Positions 9,409 through 17,527 of a stretch of 64,000 nucleotides of DNA are shown in pieces. The stretch's first letter is position 1. Each line of letters opens with the position of its first letter. The stretch comes from an uncultured Eubacteriales bacterium (GTDB lineage: Bacteria; Bacillota; Clostridia; Oscillospirales; Oscillospiraceae): contig UREY01000002.1 of the NCBI GenBank assembly GCA_900546915.1, positions 62,001 through 126,000 on the forward strand, read 5' to 3'. A program made the translations under genes and the position numbers. The notes under the pieces were generated by a model that worked only from the letters and a program-made list of their open reading frames with translations, did not search any database and had not been told where the DNA came from.

Positions 9409-9417
9409 TAGGAATTA
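9391..9417. promoter_or_regulatory. Palindromic operator for the Rrf2 (IscR/CymR-like) regulator
   Basis: TAATTCCTA, nine bases, TAGGAATTA: a perfect inverted repeat around the cysK -35 box. One half-site (TAGGAATT, 9939-9946) recurs in the promoter of the adjacent rrf2 gene. The AATTCCTA type resembles sites bound by CymR/IscR-like Rrf2 regulators; the assignment to this protein is inference from proximity. Confidence 0.7.
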
Positions 9418-9424
9418 CGCGCCG

Positions 9425-9901
9425 TCACCCGCCGCATTTCCAAACAGACGACATCTGCCCGCTGATCTCCGGCTGGGGGCAGGGGAGCTCCTGCGGCAGC
9501 CGCCCCTGTAACAAATCCGCCAGTGTCACACGGCGCAAATAGCCGTCGATCAGCTGATCCAGCTGTCTCCACATGGGGTAGGTCATACAGCTGCCCGCCT
9601 TATCGCAGGCGCCGCCCGGTTCCAGACAGTATACCGGCGCCATGCTGCCTTCCGTAAGCTGGAGGATTTCGCCTACGGAGCAGTCCTCCGGCCGCCGGGT
9701 CAGGCGATAGCCGCCGCCTTTGCCCCGGAGGCTCCGGACCAGCCCCGCCCGGTTCAGCATCGCTACAATGCTCTCCAAATATTTCATGGATATGTTTTGC
9801 CGCTGCGCCACCTCCCGCAGGGAAATATACACCTCCGGGTCCTGCTGCGCCAGATCCAGGCAGACCTGCAGGGCGTAACGGCCTTTTGTGGATACCATCA
9901 T
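9425..9901 (-). CDS. Rrf2-family transcriptional regulator (IscR/CymR-like)
   Basis: A winged helix-turn-helix repressor of about 158 residues: STKGRYALQVCLDLA at the start, recognition region ISLREVAQRQNISMKYLE, and the wing RGKGGGYRLTRRPE. The C-terminal part has three cysteines spaced as in cluster-binding IscR types (YCLEPGGACDKAGSC), so it may sense Fe-S status, although CymR-type control by cysteine is also possible. The ATG follows GGGAGGGAGG; longer in-frame starts have no ribosome site. It lies directly upstream of cysK-nifS-nifU, the probable targets, and its own promoter carries a half-operator. Confidence 0.9.
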   Translation of the reverse strand: MMVSTKGRYALQVCLDLAQQDPEVYISLREVAQRQNISMKYLESIVAMLNRAGLVRSLRGKGGGYRLTRRPEDCSVGEILQLTEGSMAPVYCLEPGGACDKAGSCMTYPMWRQLDQLIDGYLRRVTLADLLQGRLPQELPCPQPEISGQMSSVWKCGG

Positions 9902-9920
9902 GGTGCGCACCTCCCTCCCT

Positions 9921-9949
9921 ATAATACGATAGGTTTGGTAGGAATTCAA
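9921..9949 (-). promoter_or_regulatory. rrf2 promoter with operator half-site
   Basis: Minus-strand TTGAAT and TATTAT with a 17-base spacer. AATTCCTA, identical to the cysK half-operator, overlaps the -35 box and suggests autoregulation. Confidence 0.65.
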
Positions 9950-9956
9950 GAGCTGC

Positions 9957-9986
9957 TTGCACTTAATATGCCCGGCATGGTATACT
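9957..9986 (+). promoter_or_regulatory. Promoter of the araC-like gene
   Basis: TTGCAC and TATACT with an 18-base spacer, back to back with the rrf2 promoter so that both regulators share a very short control region. Confidence 0.55.
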
Positions 9987-10016
9987 GTATGCACAAAGGC
10001 AAAAGGAGGCATGCGC

Positions 10017-10889
10017 ATGGCACAGGAAACCGCCCTGCGCCGGGGCTATCTCCGCGAGGATTTCCGGTTGTTCCATTTGAAAGACGCCGCCATGGAGCAG
10101 GTGGACTGGCATTACCACAGCTTTCACAAGGTTCTGGTGTTGCTTTCCGGCCACGCCTCCTATACCATTGAGGGACAAAACTATGCCCTGGAGCCGGGCG
10201 ATGTGGTTTTTGTGCCCCGCGGCTCCATCCATCGGCCGGAGGTTTTCCCCGGGCTGGCCTATGAGCGGTATATCCTGTACGTCGCACCGGAATTTCTCCG
10301 CCGGTCCTCTTCTCCAGGCACCGACCTGGAAACCTGCTTTCAATTGGCCTGCCGGCGTTACAGCTACGTGCTCCGGCCAGGTCGGGAGCTTCACGCAGTT
10401 CGCTTGCTGGAGGCGCTGTACGGCGCCCAATTCACCTCAGGGTATGGGCAGGACCTGCTGGGCAACGCTCTTCTGCTTCAATTTCTCATTTCCGTCACCC
10501 GGGAGCTGGAAGCATATCCTCGGTTGCACGCAGCTTCCGCCTCCTGTGACGAGAAGATTGTCGCCATTTTAAAATACTTAAACCTGCATCTGACCGAGCC
10601 CCAGTCTGTGGATCGCCTTTCCCGGCAGTTTTACATCAGCAAGTACCATATGATGCGCCGGTTTAAGGCGGAAACCGGATACACCATTCACGGCTATCTG
10701 ACGGAAAAGCGGCTTTTCCTGGCTAGGGAAAAAATTGCCGCAGGGGAGCCTTTGAGGCAGGTCAGCGAGGGATGCGGTTTTGGGGATTATTCCTCCTTTT
10801 CCAGAGCCTACAAAAAGAGATTCGGCGTCAGTCCCAACGTGCCGCTGCCTCCTGAGGCCGGGGGGATGCCTGCCGCTCCCTTGGACTAA
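10017..10889 (+). CDS. AraC-family transcriptional regulator with cupin sensor domain
   Basis: A 290-residue regulator. The N-terminal half is a cupin-like sensor (WHYHSFHKVLVLLSG, then ALEPGDVVFVPRGSIH), and the C-terminal ~100 residues contain the two helix-turn-helix units typical of AraC (LSRQFYISKYHMMRRFKAETG and VSEGCGFGDYSSFSRAYKKRFG). The ATG at this position is seven bases after AGGAGG; an in-frame ATG two codons earlier sits too close to it. The ligand is unknown. A traX-like gene follows four bases downstream and is the only candidate co-transcribed partner. Confidence 0.9.
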   Translation: MAQETALRRGYLREDFRLFHLKDAAMEQVDWHYHSFHKVLVLLSGHASYTIEGQNYALEPGDVVFVPRGSIHRPEVFPGLAYERYILYVAPEFLRRSSSPGTDLETCFQLACRRYSYVLRPGRELHAVRLLEALYGAQFTSGYGQDLLGNALLLQFLISVTRELEAYPRLHAASASCDEKIVAILKYLNLHLTEPQSVDRLSRQFYISKYHMMRRFKAETGYTIHGYLTEKRLFLAREKIAAGEPLRQVSEGCGFGDYSSFSRAYKKRFGVSPNVPLPPEAGGMPAAPLD

Positions 10890-10893
10890 CGCC

Positions 10894-11598
10894 ATGAAGC
10901 AACAAATACAAACCGGTCCTTCTCGGGAGGGCCTGCGTCTTTTCGCCGCCTGCATTATGCTTTTGGATCACACGGGCGTTGCGTTCTTTCCCCATGCTCT
11001 ATGGCTCCGGTGCGCCGGCCGGTTGGCTTTCCCCATCTTTGCTTTCTTTTTGGCGGAGGGCTTCGGCCATACCGCCAGCCGGAGACGGTATTTGCTACGG
11101 TTGCTCCTCTTCGCTCTTCTGTCCGAGCTGCCTTTCGACCGGATGAATGGGGACACGTGGACCGACTGGTCTAGGCAAAACGTTCTGTGGACCCTGGCCC
11201 TCGGTCTGTGCGCCATGACCTGCGTCGGCCGGGCGCCACGAGAGACGGGATGGCAATCGCTGCTCTGGCTTTTCGGCGCGGCCGGTTGCTGTCTTACGGC
11301 AGAGCTTCTGCACACCGACTACGGAGCCTTCGGCGTACTGCTGTGCCTGTTGTTTTATTGCACCATCGGCCAGCGAGGCCGGTTTTGGCTCTGCGGGGGG
11401 ATTTTTCTGCTTCTGTGCTTCGGATTGGAATTTGTCCCTCTTCCAGGCACATTTCTTCCCCTGGAAGCCTTTGGCGTATTGGCATTTCCCCTGTTATCCG
11501 CCTATCGGGGCCGGCGGTGGCGTCGCCGCCCCTTAGGAAAACACGGCTTTTATTGGTTCTATCCCTTGCATATGCTCATTTTGGGCCTGCTGTCCTAA
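10894..11598 (+). CDS. TraX-family membrane protein
   Basis: A 234-residue integral membrane protein resembling the TraX family, named for the F-plasmid pilin acetylase but common as a chromosomal protein in Firmicutes. Visible features are LFAACIMLLDHTG near the N-terminus, RLAFPIFAFFLAEGF, RRRYLLRLLLFALLSELPFD, about seven hydrophobic segments, and a C-terminal YWFYPLHMLILGLL. A membrane O- or N-acyltransferase role is inferred from the family; the substrate is unknown. It starts four bases after the AraC-type gene. Confidence 0.8.
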   Translation: MKQQIQTGPSREGLRLFAACIMLLDHTGVAFFPHALWLRCAGRLAFPIFAFFLAEGFGHTASRRRYLLRLLLFALLSELPFDRMNGDTWTDWSRQNVLWTLALGLCAMTCVGRAPRETGWQSLLWLFGAAGCCLTAELLHTDYGAFGVLLCLLFYCTIGQRGRFWLCGGIFLLLCFGLEFVPLPGTFLPLEAFGVLAFPLLSAYRGRRWRRRPLGKHGFYWFYPLHMLILGLLS

Positions 11599-11605
11599 AA
11601 GAGGG

Positions 11606-11727
11606 GCTTGTCTCAAAAAGGAATTTTCTAAAGAATCGCCTAATATTGATGGCGCAGAAAACGAGTATTTCCCGTTTTCTGCGCCATTTTTTAATTGACA
11701 TTTGCAAAAATTACGTTTTGAGACGGC
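11606..11727 (+). mobile_element. MITE-like element, copy 1
   Basis: Begins GCTTGTCTCAAAA and ends TTTTGAGACGGC (imperfect inverted ends). The centre is a perfect 15-bp hairpin, ATGGCGCAGAAAACG ... CGTTTTCTGCGCCAT. No coding capacity. It aligns with the reverse complement of copy 2 (14538-14671), including internal GAATT, GCCTAAT and ACATTTGCAAA blocks. The hairpin could also terminate transcription between the traX and SLH genes. Confidence 0.8.
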
Positions 11728-11750
11728 ATCTGTTTTGGTTCCGGCAATGG

Positions 11751-14357
11751 TTATTGGTTGAAGCTCCGGTACAAAAAGGTGGCAACCTGTCCCCGGGTAC
11801 AACTCCGGCCCGGCGCAAAATGCACCGCGTCCACCCCTGCGGTGATGTCCTCTGATGCCGCCCACAAAACCGCATCATAGTAAAACCGTCCTTTCTCCAC
11901 GTCAACAAAGGGATTCCCTCCCGACGCCGTGGGACTCCCCTCGGCCCGCCACAGGAAGGTGACAAACTGTCCCCGGGTGACTGTGGCGTCCGGAGAAAAA
12001 TGGGTCGCGTCCGTTCCCAGAGCAATCCCGGCCTCCGCCGCCCAGAGTACCGCCTGATGGTAATACCGCCGGTCCGATACATCCTGAAACGGGCAGCGGT
12101 CAGAGGAAGGTTCGGGACACCCATATGCCCGCCATAGAAACGTCACCACTTGGCCCCGGGTACAGGCCCGGTCCGGAGCAAAATGCGTGGGGTCAACCCC
12201 GTCGGTAATACCCGCGGAATAGGCCCACAGGACGGACGTATAGTAGAACCGGTCCGACTGAAGGTCCACAAACGGATGGCTCCAGGGTGCAATTTCTTCC
12301 GTCCGGTTTTCTCCACAGCGGGTGCAGAGGTAGGTCCGGATTCCCGGATGGGTCTCCGTAGGCGGGACCGTCACCCGGCCGTGATCCCAACTGTGTCCCA
12401 GCGGCTCTCGATTGCCGTCCCGGTACGTATCCCCACAGACTGCGCAGGTGTACATGGTATATCCTGCCTCGGTACACGTGGGCGGAACGGCCACGGCCCC
12501 ATAGGAATGGGGCAGGGGAGCCAGGGTCTCCGTCCACCGGTCGCCGCAGCGGGCGCAAGTGTATGTCCTGAGTCCGGAAGCGGTACAGCTGGGCTCTTGG
12601 ACGACCGTTCCTTCGTCATACGCATGCCCCACCGCCGCAACCTCTTGCGTTTGACTCTGCCCGCAGCGGGCGCAGGTCAAGCGGCACAACCCGGGCTCTG
12701 TACAGGTAGGCTCTTGTATCCAGACGACGGCATCATAGCAGTGGCCCAGCGCTTCGGTAAATTCTTCTGTATAGGAGCTGCCGCACAGGGTGCAGACGTA
12801 TGTGGTGTACCCCTTTTCCACACAGGTCGGCGGCGTCACGGTTTTTTCGTATGTATGTGAGTGCGGCGCGGAAGTCCATTTGGCATACAGGGTATGATCC
12901 TGCCCCACCGTCACCCGGGTCTCCGCCGTCACCAACGTCTGAACTGCGCCCTGATCCAGATACCATCCTTGAAAAGCATAATCCAGCCGGACCGGCGTGG
13001 GAAGGAAGCCGTACGGCTCCCCGTAGGTTGCCGCGATTGCTTCGGGACTGACGCTGCCGCCTTGCGGATCTAATGTAACCGTCAAATTTCCATTGAGGCG
13101 TTCTACTCGATCGGGTGAGGCGGGGTCCAATTTATAAAAGATCGGCGCGCTGTCGGCCGTACAGTACCACCAAACGCAGTCATCCAGCACCACCGGCTTA
13201 CAGTCGGACAACTGTGCATCGGCACGATACATCCGGCCCTGCATTTTGCCCGTCGCATCCAAGAAACAATATTGCAGCTGTTCCTGCGCCGTCCACATCA
13301 GCAGCAGCCGGTCATCGGCCAGCCGAACCAGCTGGGGGTTGGAAACCGGCGTCTCCGACGTCCCGTCTGTCATCCAGTGGATTTCCGTAGCTTCCTGGGT
13401 AAACGCATCCCATGGCGTACTGGTCACAAAGATGGCCCGGCCTCCGGTACGCGCTCCTTCCCCCTCCGGTTCCACAGCACAGCCCGCCACCAAGCAGGCC
13501 GCCGTGGTTGCTTCCAACCCGCCGATGCTCACGCCGGTCACGGGATCCCCCGGTGCTCCCGAAATGGGAAGCACTTCCACAGCCGTGGCGTAGCCGGAAA
13601 AGGAGCTCTCCCCAGCCGGTCTGGCACATTGAAACAAGACGACGGCCCGGGGGTAAGCGTCCCCCTGATCCGCCGCCACCAGGGTTTTTCCATGCAACGC
13701 CAAGAACTGATTGGTTGAGCGGCTGACATAGCCGAAGCCGTAATTTGTAACAGCAGAATGCTGGTCTGTAATCTCCATGGAAGGTATTTGGATGCTGAAG
13801 GTGAGATTCGCCTGGTGGGACAGCCCATCCTGCCGGGACTGATACATTTGATGGGCCGTGCGAATGTAAAGCATGTCTCCGCTTTGCACCATGCGCAAGC
13901 TCCCCTCATAAAAAGGCCGCACCGTATTGGCCCCCAGCAGGCGCGCATCATCCACTCGCTGCCAATCCTTGGTATACCGCACCACCCGGATGACCTCCCG
14001 GCTGTCGTCCTCCTGGGGATTCTCCTGGCCAAAGACGAAAAAATAATCCGTATCTCCGGCATAAAATCCGCCAAATAAATCAAGCTCCACCGGCAGATCC
14101 TTTTGCGTCAAAATTTGTCCCGCCCTATTGTACTCCTCCACGGTAATGCGATCCTCCACATACTCCACCCGTGTCATAAACCCCCCGCGTCCTGCGATGA
14201 GATAAGACCGCACCGGCCGGGCTGTGCCTCCGTCATAATTTTGGGCTCCCACATTGTCCGACACGACCGGAGAAACCCCTTTGATTCCGGCCATCCCGGA
14301 AATCAGGCACCAAATGACGCCGGTTAAGACCAGACATCCGAAAAGCCGCCGCTTCAT
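11751..14357 (-). CDS. Cell-surface protein with InlB-type repeat, Cys-rich repeats and three SLH domains
   Basis: An exported ~868-residue wall-associated protein. Order: signal peptide (RLFGCLVLTGVIWCLI); ~400 residues with repeated beta-like segments and no assigned family; an InlB/Listeria-Bacteroides repeat (TLDPQGGSV ... HTLYAKW, ~430-495); five ~39-residue repeats (~499-693), the first four with PxCxExG followed by YxCxxCG, the fifth losing the first Cys; then three S-layer homology domains (~694-868: FVDLQSDRFYY, FQDVSDRRYY, FVDVEKGRFYY). SLH domains attach proteins to pyruvylated secondary wall polymer. The start was set at the second methionine because of GGGGAG spacing. The gene is flanked by two inverted MITE-like elements. 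Ligand unknown. Confidence 0.85.
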   Translation of the reverse strand: MKRRLFGCLVLTGVIWCLISGMAGIKGVSPVVSDNVGAQNYDGGTARPVRSYLIAGRGGFMTRVEYVEDRITVEEYNRAGQILTQKDLPVELDLFGGFYAGDTDYFFVFGQENPQEDDSREVIRVVRYTKDWQRVDDARLLGANTVRPFYEGSLRMVQSGDMLYIRTAHQMYQSRQDGLSHQANLTFSIQIPSMEITDQHSAVTNYGFGYVSRSTNQFLALHGKTLVAADQGDAYPRAVVLFQCARPAGESSFSGYATAVEVLPISGAPGDPVTGVSIGGLEATTAACLVAGCAVEPEGEGARTGGRAIFVTSTPWDAFTQEATEIHWMTDGTSETPVSNPQLVRLADDRLLLMWTAQEQLQYCFLDATGKMQGRMYRADAQLSDCKPVVLDDCVWWYCTADSAPIFYKLDPASPDRVERLNGNLTVTLDPQGGSVSPEAIAATYGEPYGFLPTPVRLDYAFQGWYLDQGAVQTLVTAETRVTVGQDHTLYAKWTSAPHSHTYEKTVTPPTCVEKGYTTYVCTLCGSSYTEEFTEALGHCYDAVVWIQEPTCTEPGLCRLTCARCGQSQTQEVAAVGHAYDEGTVVQEPSCTASGLRTYTCARCGDRWTETLAPLPHSYGAVAVPPTCTEAGYTMYTCAVCGDTYRDGNREPLGHSWDHGRVTVPPTETHPGIRTYLCTRCGENRTEEIAPWSHPFVDLQSDRFYYTSVLWAYSAGITDGVDPTHFAPDRACTRGQVVTFLWRAYGCPEPSSDRCPFQDVSDRRYYHQAVLWAAEAGIALGTDATHFSPDATVTRGQFVTFLWRAEGSPTASGGNPFVDVEKGRFYYDAVLWAASEDITAGVDAVHFAPGRSCTRGQVATFLYRSFNQ

Positions 14358-14389
14358 CTTGCATCCGCTCCCCATTCTCCATTTTCTAC

Positions 14390-14418
14390 ATTATAAAATA
14401 ATTTTTCACTTTTTTCAA
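14390..14418 (-). promoter_or_regulatory. Promoter of the SLH-protein gene
   Basis: Minus-strand TTGAAA and TATAAT with a 17-base spacer, about 30 bases before the start codon, in an AT-rich stretch. Confidence 0.75.
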
Positions 14419-14537
14419 TCCTCTCAATATATAAATTTCGCGCCATAGCGGATCCCGGCACGAACCCGGCAGAAGAAAAGCCTGCCCGTTGAGATATGCT
14501 GCAGGCGGCCGGAAAGATTCCGAGGGGTAAAAAAGGA

Positions 14538-14671
14538 GCTGCCTCAAAACCCAACGTTTGCAAATGTTCTTTTAGTAGAAGTTGTGAAAATGGCACAGAA
14601 AACGAAGAACACTCGTTTTCTGTGCCATAAATAATTAGGCTATTAGGGGGGAATTCTATTTTGAGACAGCC
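14538..14671 (-). mobile_element. MITE-like element, copy 2
   Basis: Read on the minus strand it begins GGCTGTCTCAAAA and ends TTTTGAGGCAGC, with a perfect 16-bp central hairpin ATGGCACAGAAAACGA ... TCGTTTTCTGTGCCAT. It matches copy 1 in order and spacing but lies in the opposite orientation. It ends 18 bases from the serS stop, and its hairpin may serve as the terminator of the par-serS operon. Confidence 0.8.
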
Positions 14672-14688
14672 TGTTCCCCGATACATGA

Positions 14689-15975
14689 TCACTTTTCTAT
14701 TACTTCCAAGCCGCCCAGGTACTTTCTCAAGACCTCCGGTACCACCACAGAGCCGTCGGCCCTTTGATTTTGCTCTACCATGGCCGGGAAGATCCGGGAG
14801 GTCGCCAGGCCGGAGCCGTTGAGGGTGTGGACAAATTCCGGTTTCCCCGTGGCTTCCCGGCGGAAGCGGATGTTGCCCCGGCGGGCTTGATAGTCCCGGG
14901 CATTGGAAACGGAGGAAACCTCTTTATAGCCGTTCATGGAGGGAATTTGAATTTCAATGTCATAGGTCCGGGCCATAGAAGAGGAACAGTCGCCGGCCGC
15001 CAGCTTTACCGTGCGGAAGTGGAAGCCCAATCCCTTGACCAGATTCTCTGCCTTGGCAACCAGCTCATCAAAGGCCGCGTCGGAATCCTCCGGCCGGGTA
15101 TACTGGAACATCTCCACCTTGTTAAATTGGTGACCCCGCACCATTCCCCGCTCATCGGCCCGGTGGCTGCCTGCCTCCCGGCGGAAGCACGGCGTATAGG
15201 AAAAGAATTTTTTCGGCAGCTCTGCCTCGGAGAGAATCTCCCCCCGGTATACGCTGGCCAAGGCCGCTTCGGCTGTGGGCAGCATATAATGGACGCGGTC
15301 ATCGGTGGGGTTGGCAATTTTGTAGACCTCGTCGGCAAACTTGGGGAATTGACCCGCCGTCTCGCCGCACTGGTACTCCAACATCAGCGGCGGCAAAACA
15401 AACTCGTACCCGTCGGCCACATGGGCATCCATAAAATAGTTCAGCAGAGCCCACTCCAGCCGGGCGCCCAGGCCCTTGTAAATCCAGAAGCCGGAGCCGG
15501 CCAGCTTGGTCCCCCGGTCGTAATCGATGAGGCCCAGCTCCAAACAGAGATCCACATGATGCTTCGGCGTAAAATCGAATTTGTGCGGTTCGCCATAGTA
15601 GCGCAGGGGCTGGTTCTGCTCCTTGCCGCCCGGCGCCAGATCCGGATCCGGCAGGTTGGGCAGGCTGAGCATGAGCGTACGGTATTCCGCCTCCACCGCA
15701 TCCAGCTTCTCCGCCGCACCGGCAATCATGGCTTTTAGCTCCGCCATTTCCTGAAAAATCGGCGTCACGTCTTGCCCGGCTTTTTTTCGCTTGGGGATTT
15801 CCTTCGAGATGCGGTTTTGCTCCGCTTTTTTCGTCTCCGTCTCCATAATCAACGCCCGGCGCTGGGCGTCCAGCTCCAGTATCCGGTCGACAGCCGCATC
15901 ACAGTCCACTTCCTTCGCCCGCAGCCCGTCCTTCACCGCCTGGGGATTTTCCTTAATTCTTTTAATATCCAGCAT
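14689..15975 (-). CDS. serS: Seryl-tRNA synthetase
   Basis: Charges tRNA-Ser. The 428-residue class II synthetase begins MLDIKRIKENPQAV, with the N-terminal coiled-coil arm (~30-105) that contacts the tRNA long variable arm. Motif 2 is in FRREAGS and motif 3 in GSGLATSRIFPAMVEQNQ. The start follows GAGGTGAGG; the open frame upstream is a shadow of the preceding gene. It is the last gene of a minus-strand run with parA, parB and a coiled-coil protein. No T-box leader is seen directly upstream. Confidence 0.97.
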   Translation of the reverse strand: MLDIKRIKENPQAVKDGLRAKEVDCDAAVDRILELDAQRRALIMETETKKAEQNRISKEIPKRKKAGQDVTPIFQEMAELKAMIAGAAEKLDAVEAEYRTLMLSLPNLPDPDLAPGGKEQNQPLRYYGEPHKFDFTPKHHVDLCLELGLIDYDRGTKLAGSGFWIYKGLGARLEWALLNYFMDAHVADGYEFVLPPLMLEYQCGETAGQFPKFADEVYKIANPTDDRVHYMLPTAEAALASVYRGEILSEAELPKKFFSYTPCFRREAGSHRADERGMVRGHQFNKVEMFQYTRPEDSDAAFDELVAKAENLVKGLGFHFRTVKLAAGDCSSSMARTYDIEIQIPSMNGYKEVSSVSNARDYQARRGNIRFRREATGKPEFVHTLNGSGLATSRIFPAMVEQNQRADGSVVVPEVLRKYLGGLEVIEK

Positions 15976-15985
15976 GTTCCTCACC

Positions 15986-16642
15986 TCATGGGTTGTTTGA
16001 TTCGGTTTCTTCCTGGACCTCTGAGACAAACGGCAGCAGCTCATGGTACAGGGTCTGTCCCTGGGCATCCAACTGCGAGGAAAGGGGCTCCAGGTCCTTC
16101 ATCGCTGCCTGGAAGCCTGCTGTGTCCTCCTGATCCAAGGCTCTCTGGGCTTTCAGCAACAGCTCATAAGCCTCCACCTGCCGGTCCTTTGCCCCGTTCT
16201 GTTCCTCCAGGCTCTGATAGCTTTCCTGCAAAGCGGCATACTTCTGCTCCAGCTCCTGGATTTTGTCCTCCGCCGTTTTGAAATCCGTCCGGCTCTGCTC
16301 CAGCTGGGCCTGGAGGGTCTGGCACTCCTCCGCCAGCTCCCGGTTATCATCCTGCAGCTGCTCGGCCCGGGACAAGGCGTTGTTTGCATTTTGGTTGAGC
16401 TCTGATATGGTCTGGCGGGAGTCTTTTTGCTGCATCAAAAAGGAAAACAGGACCAACACAAAGGCCACGCCAAATAAAATGGCAATATAGGTCATCAGCG
16501 CCTTGTTTCGATTGGGCGCCGGCGGCTCCTCCTTGTGGGGCGCCTCTTCCCCTCCGGCCGGCTGTTCCTCAATCAATTGTCCCACTTTTTCCAAGAGCTC
16601 GTGACTGGTCTTGCGGTTTTTTCTGTCTTGCCGCTTTCTCAT
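15986..16642 (-). CDS. Membrane-anchored coiled-coil protein of unknown function
   Basis: A 218-residue protein not assigned to a named family. Residues 1-47 are basic and polar (cytoplasmic), ~48-70 form one transmembrane helix (MTYIAILFGVAFVLVLFSF), and ~73-165 are a long heptad-rich Gln/Glu region (SELNQNANNALSRAEQL and onwards), followed by a short helical tail. The topology suggests an extracytoplasmic coiled coil, possibly linked to envelope or division. Its ATG overlaps the parB stop (ATGA), so it is co-translated with parB and precedes serS by ten bases. Confidence 0.75.
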   Translation of the reverse strand: MRKRQDRKNRKTSHELLEKVGQLIEEQPAGGEEAPHKEEPPAPNRNKALMTYIAILFGVAFVLVLFSFLMQQKDSRQTISELNQNANNALSRAEQLQDDNRELAEECQTLQAQLEQSRTDFKTAEDKIQELEQKYAALQESYQSLEEQNGAKDRQVEAYELLLKAQRALDQEDTAGFQAAMKDLEPLSSQLDAQGQTLYHELLPFVSEVQEETESNNP

Positions 16643-17523
16643 GGCTCTCTCTGCGCCTCCTTTGGCAAGGTTTGTAAGGCTTCATACAGCCGTTGCAGAT
16701 CCTCCGGGCCGTAAAACTCCAGTTCAAAACGGCCCTTTCGTTTGCCGGTAACAATCTTCACGCCGCGGCCCAACCGGCGAGACAGGGTCTTTTCACATTC
16801 GGCCACATAGTTCACCTGTAACGTCCCGGTAGGCGGTTCCGGCTTGGGTTCCCGGCCCAAACTTCTGCACAGCGCCTCGGCCTGCCGCACGGAAAGATCC
16901 AGAGATACAATTTTTTGGGCTGCCTCCTGCCGTTTTTTTCCGTCCTTCAGGCTTAAAATGGCCCTGGCGTGTCCGGGACTCAGCGCTCCGGAGCGAATCT
17001 GCTCCAATATATCCGCCTCCAGGTTCAGCAGCCGCAGGGCATTGGCCACCGCAGGGCGAGACTTTCCCACCCGCCTGGCGGCCTCCTCCTGGGTCAGGCC
17101 GTAGTCCTCCAACAGGCTGTGATAGCCCTGCGCCTCCTCCACTGGGTTGAGATCCTGGCGTTGGAGATTTTCAATGAGCGCCAGCTCCATGGCCTGCCGG
17201 TCATCGGCCTCTATTACCAAAGCCGGAACCTCCGTCAGTCCTGCCATTCGGGCCGCCCGCCAGCGCCGCTCTCCGGCGATGATTTGGTAATAGCCGGAAT
17301 GGGGCATCTCCCGCACCGTCAGGGGCTGCAGAATGCCATGTTCCCCAATGGAGTCCGCCAAAGCCTGAAGCTCTTCTTCATTGAAATCCCGACGGGGTTG
17401 GTCCGGATTGGGCTCTACCTTTTGTAGGGGCAGCTGCCGAAGCGAGCCGTCCGCCTCCGGGCCCTGGTTGTAGTCGCCGAGCAGAGCCCCTAGGCCTCTG
17501 CCCAGTCCTTTTTGCTGGGCCAT
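16639..17523 (-). CDS. parB: Chromosome partitioning protein ParB/Spo0J
   Basis: CTP-dependent DNA clamp that loads at parS and drives origin segregation and SMC recruitment. The 294-residue protein starts with GLGRGLGALLGD (the ParA-stimulating N-terminus), has the CTPase motifs GERRWRAAR and ENLQRQDLNPVEEA, and the helix-turn-helix LTQEEAARRVGKSRPAVANALRLL that reads parS. It starts four bases after the parA stop. Two perfect parS sites lie upstream in the same operon. Confidence 0.96.
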   Translation of the reverse strand: MAQQKGLGRGLGALLGDYNQGPEADGSLRQLPLQKVEPNPDQPRRDFNEEELQALADSIGEHGILQPLTVREMPHSGYYQIIAGERRWRAARMAGLTEVPALVIEADDRQAMELALIENLQRQDLNPVEEAQGYHSLLEDYGLTQEEAARRVGKSRPAVANALRLLNLEADILEQIRSGALSPGHARAILSLKDGKKRQEAAQKIVSLDLSVRQAEALCRSLGREPKPEPPTGTLQVNYVAECEKTLSRRLGRGVKIVTGKRKGRFELEFYGPEDLQRLYEALQTLPKEAQREP

Positions 17524-17527
17524 GGTC

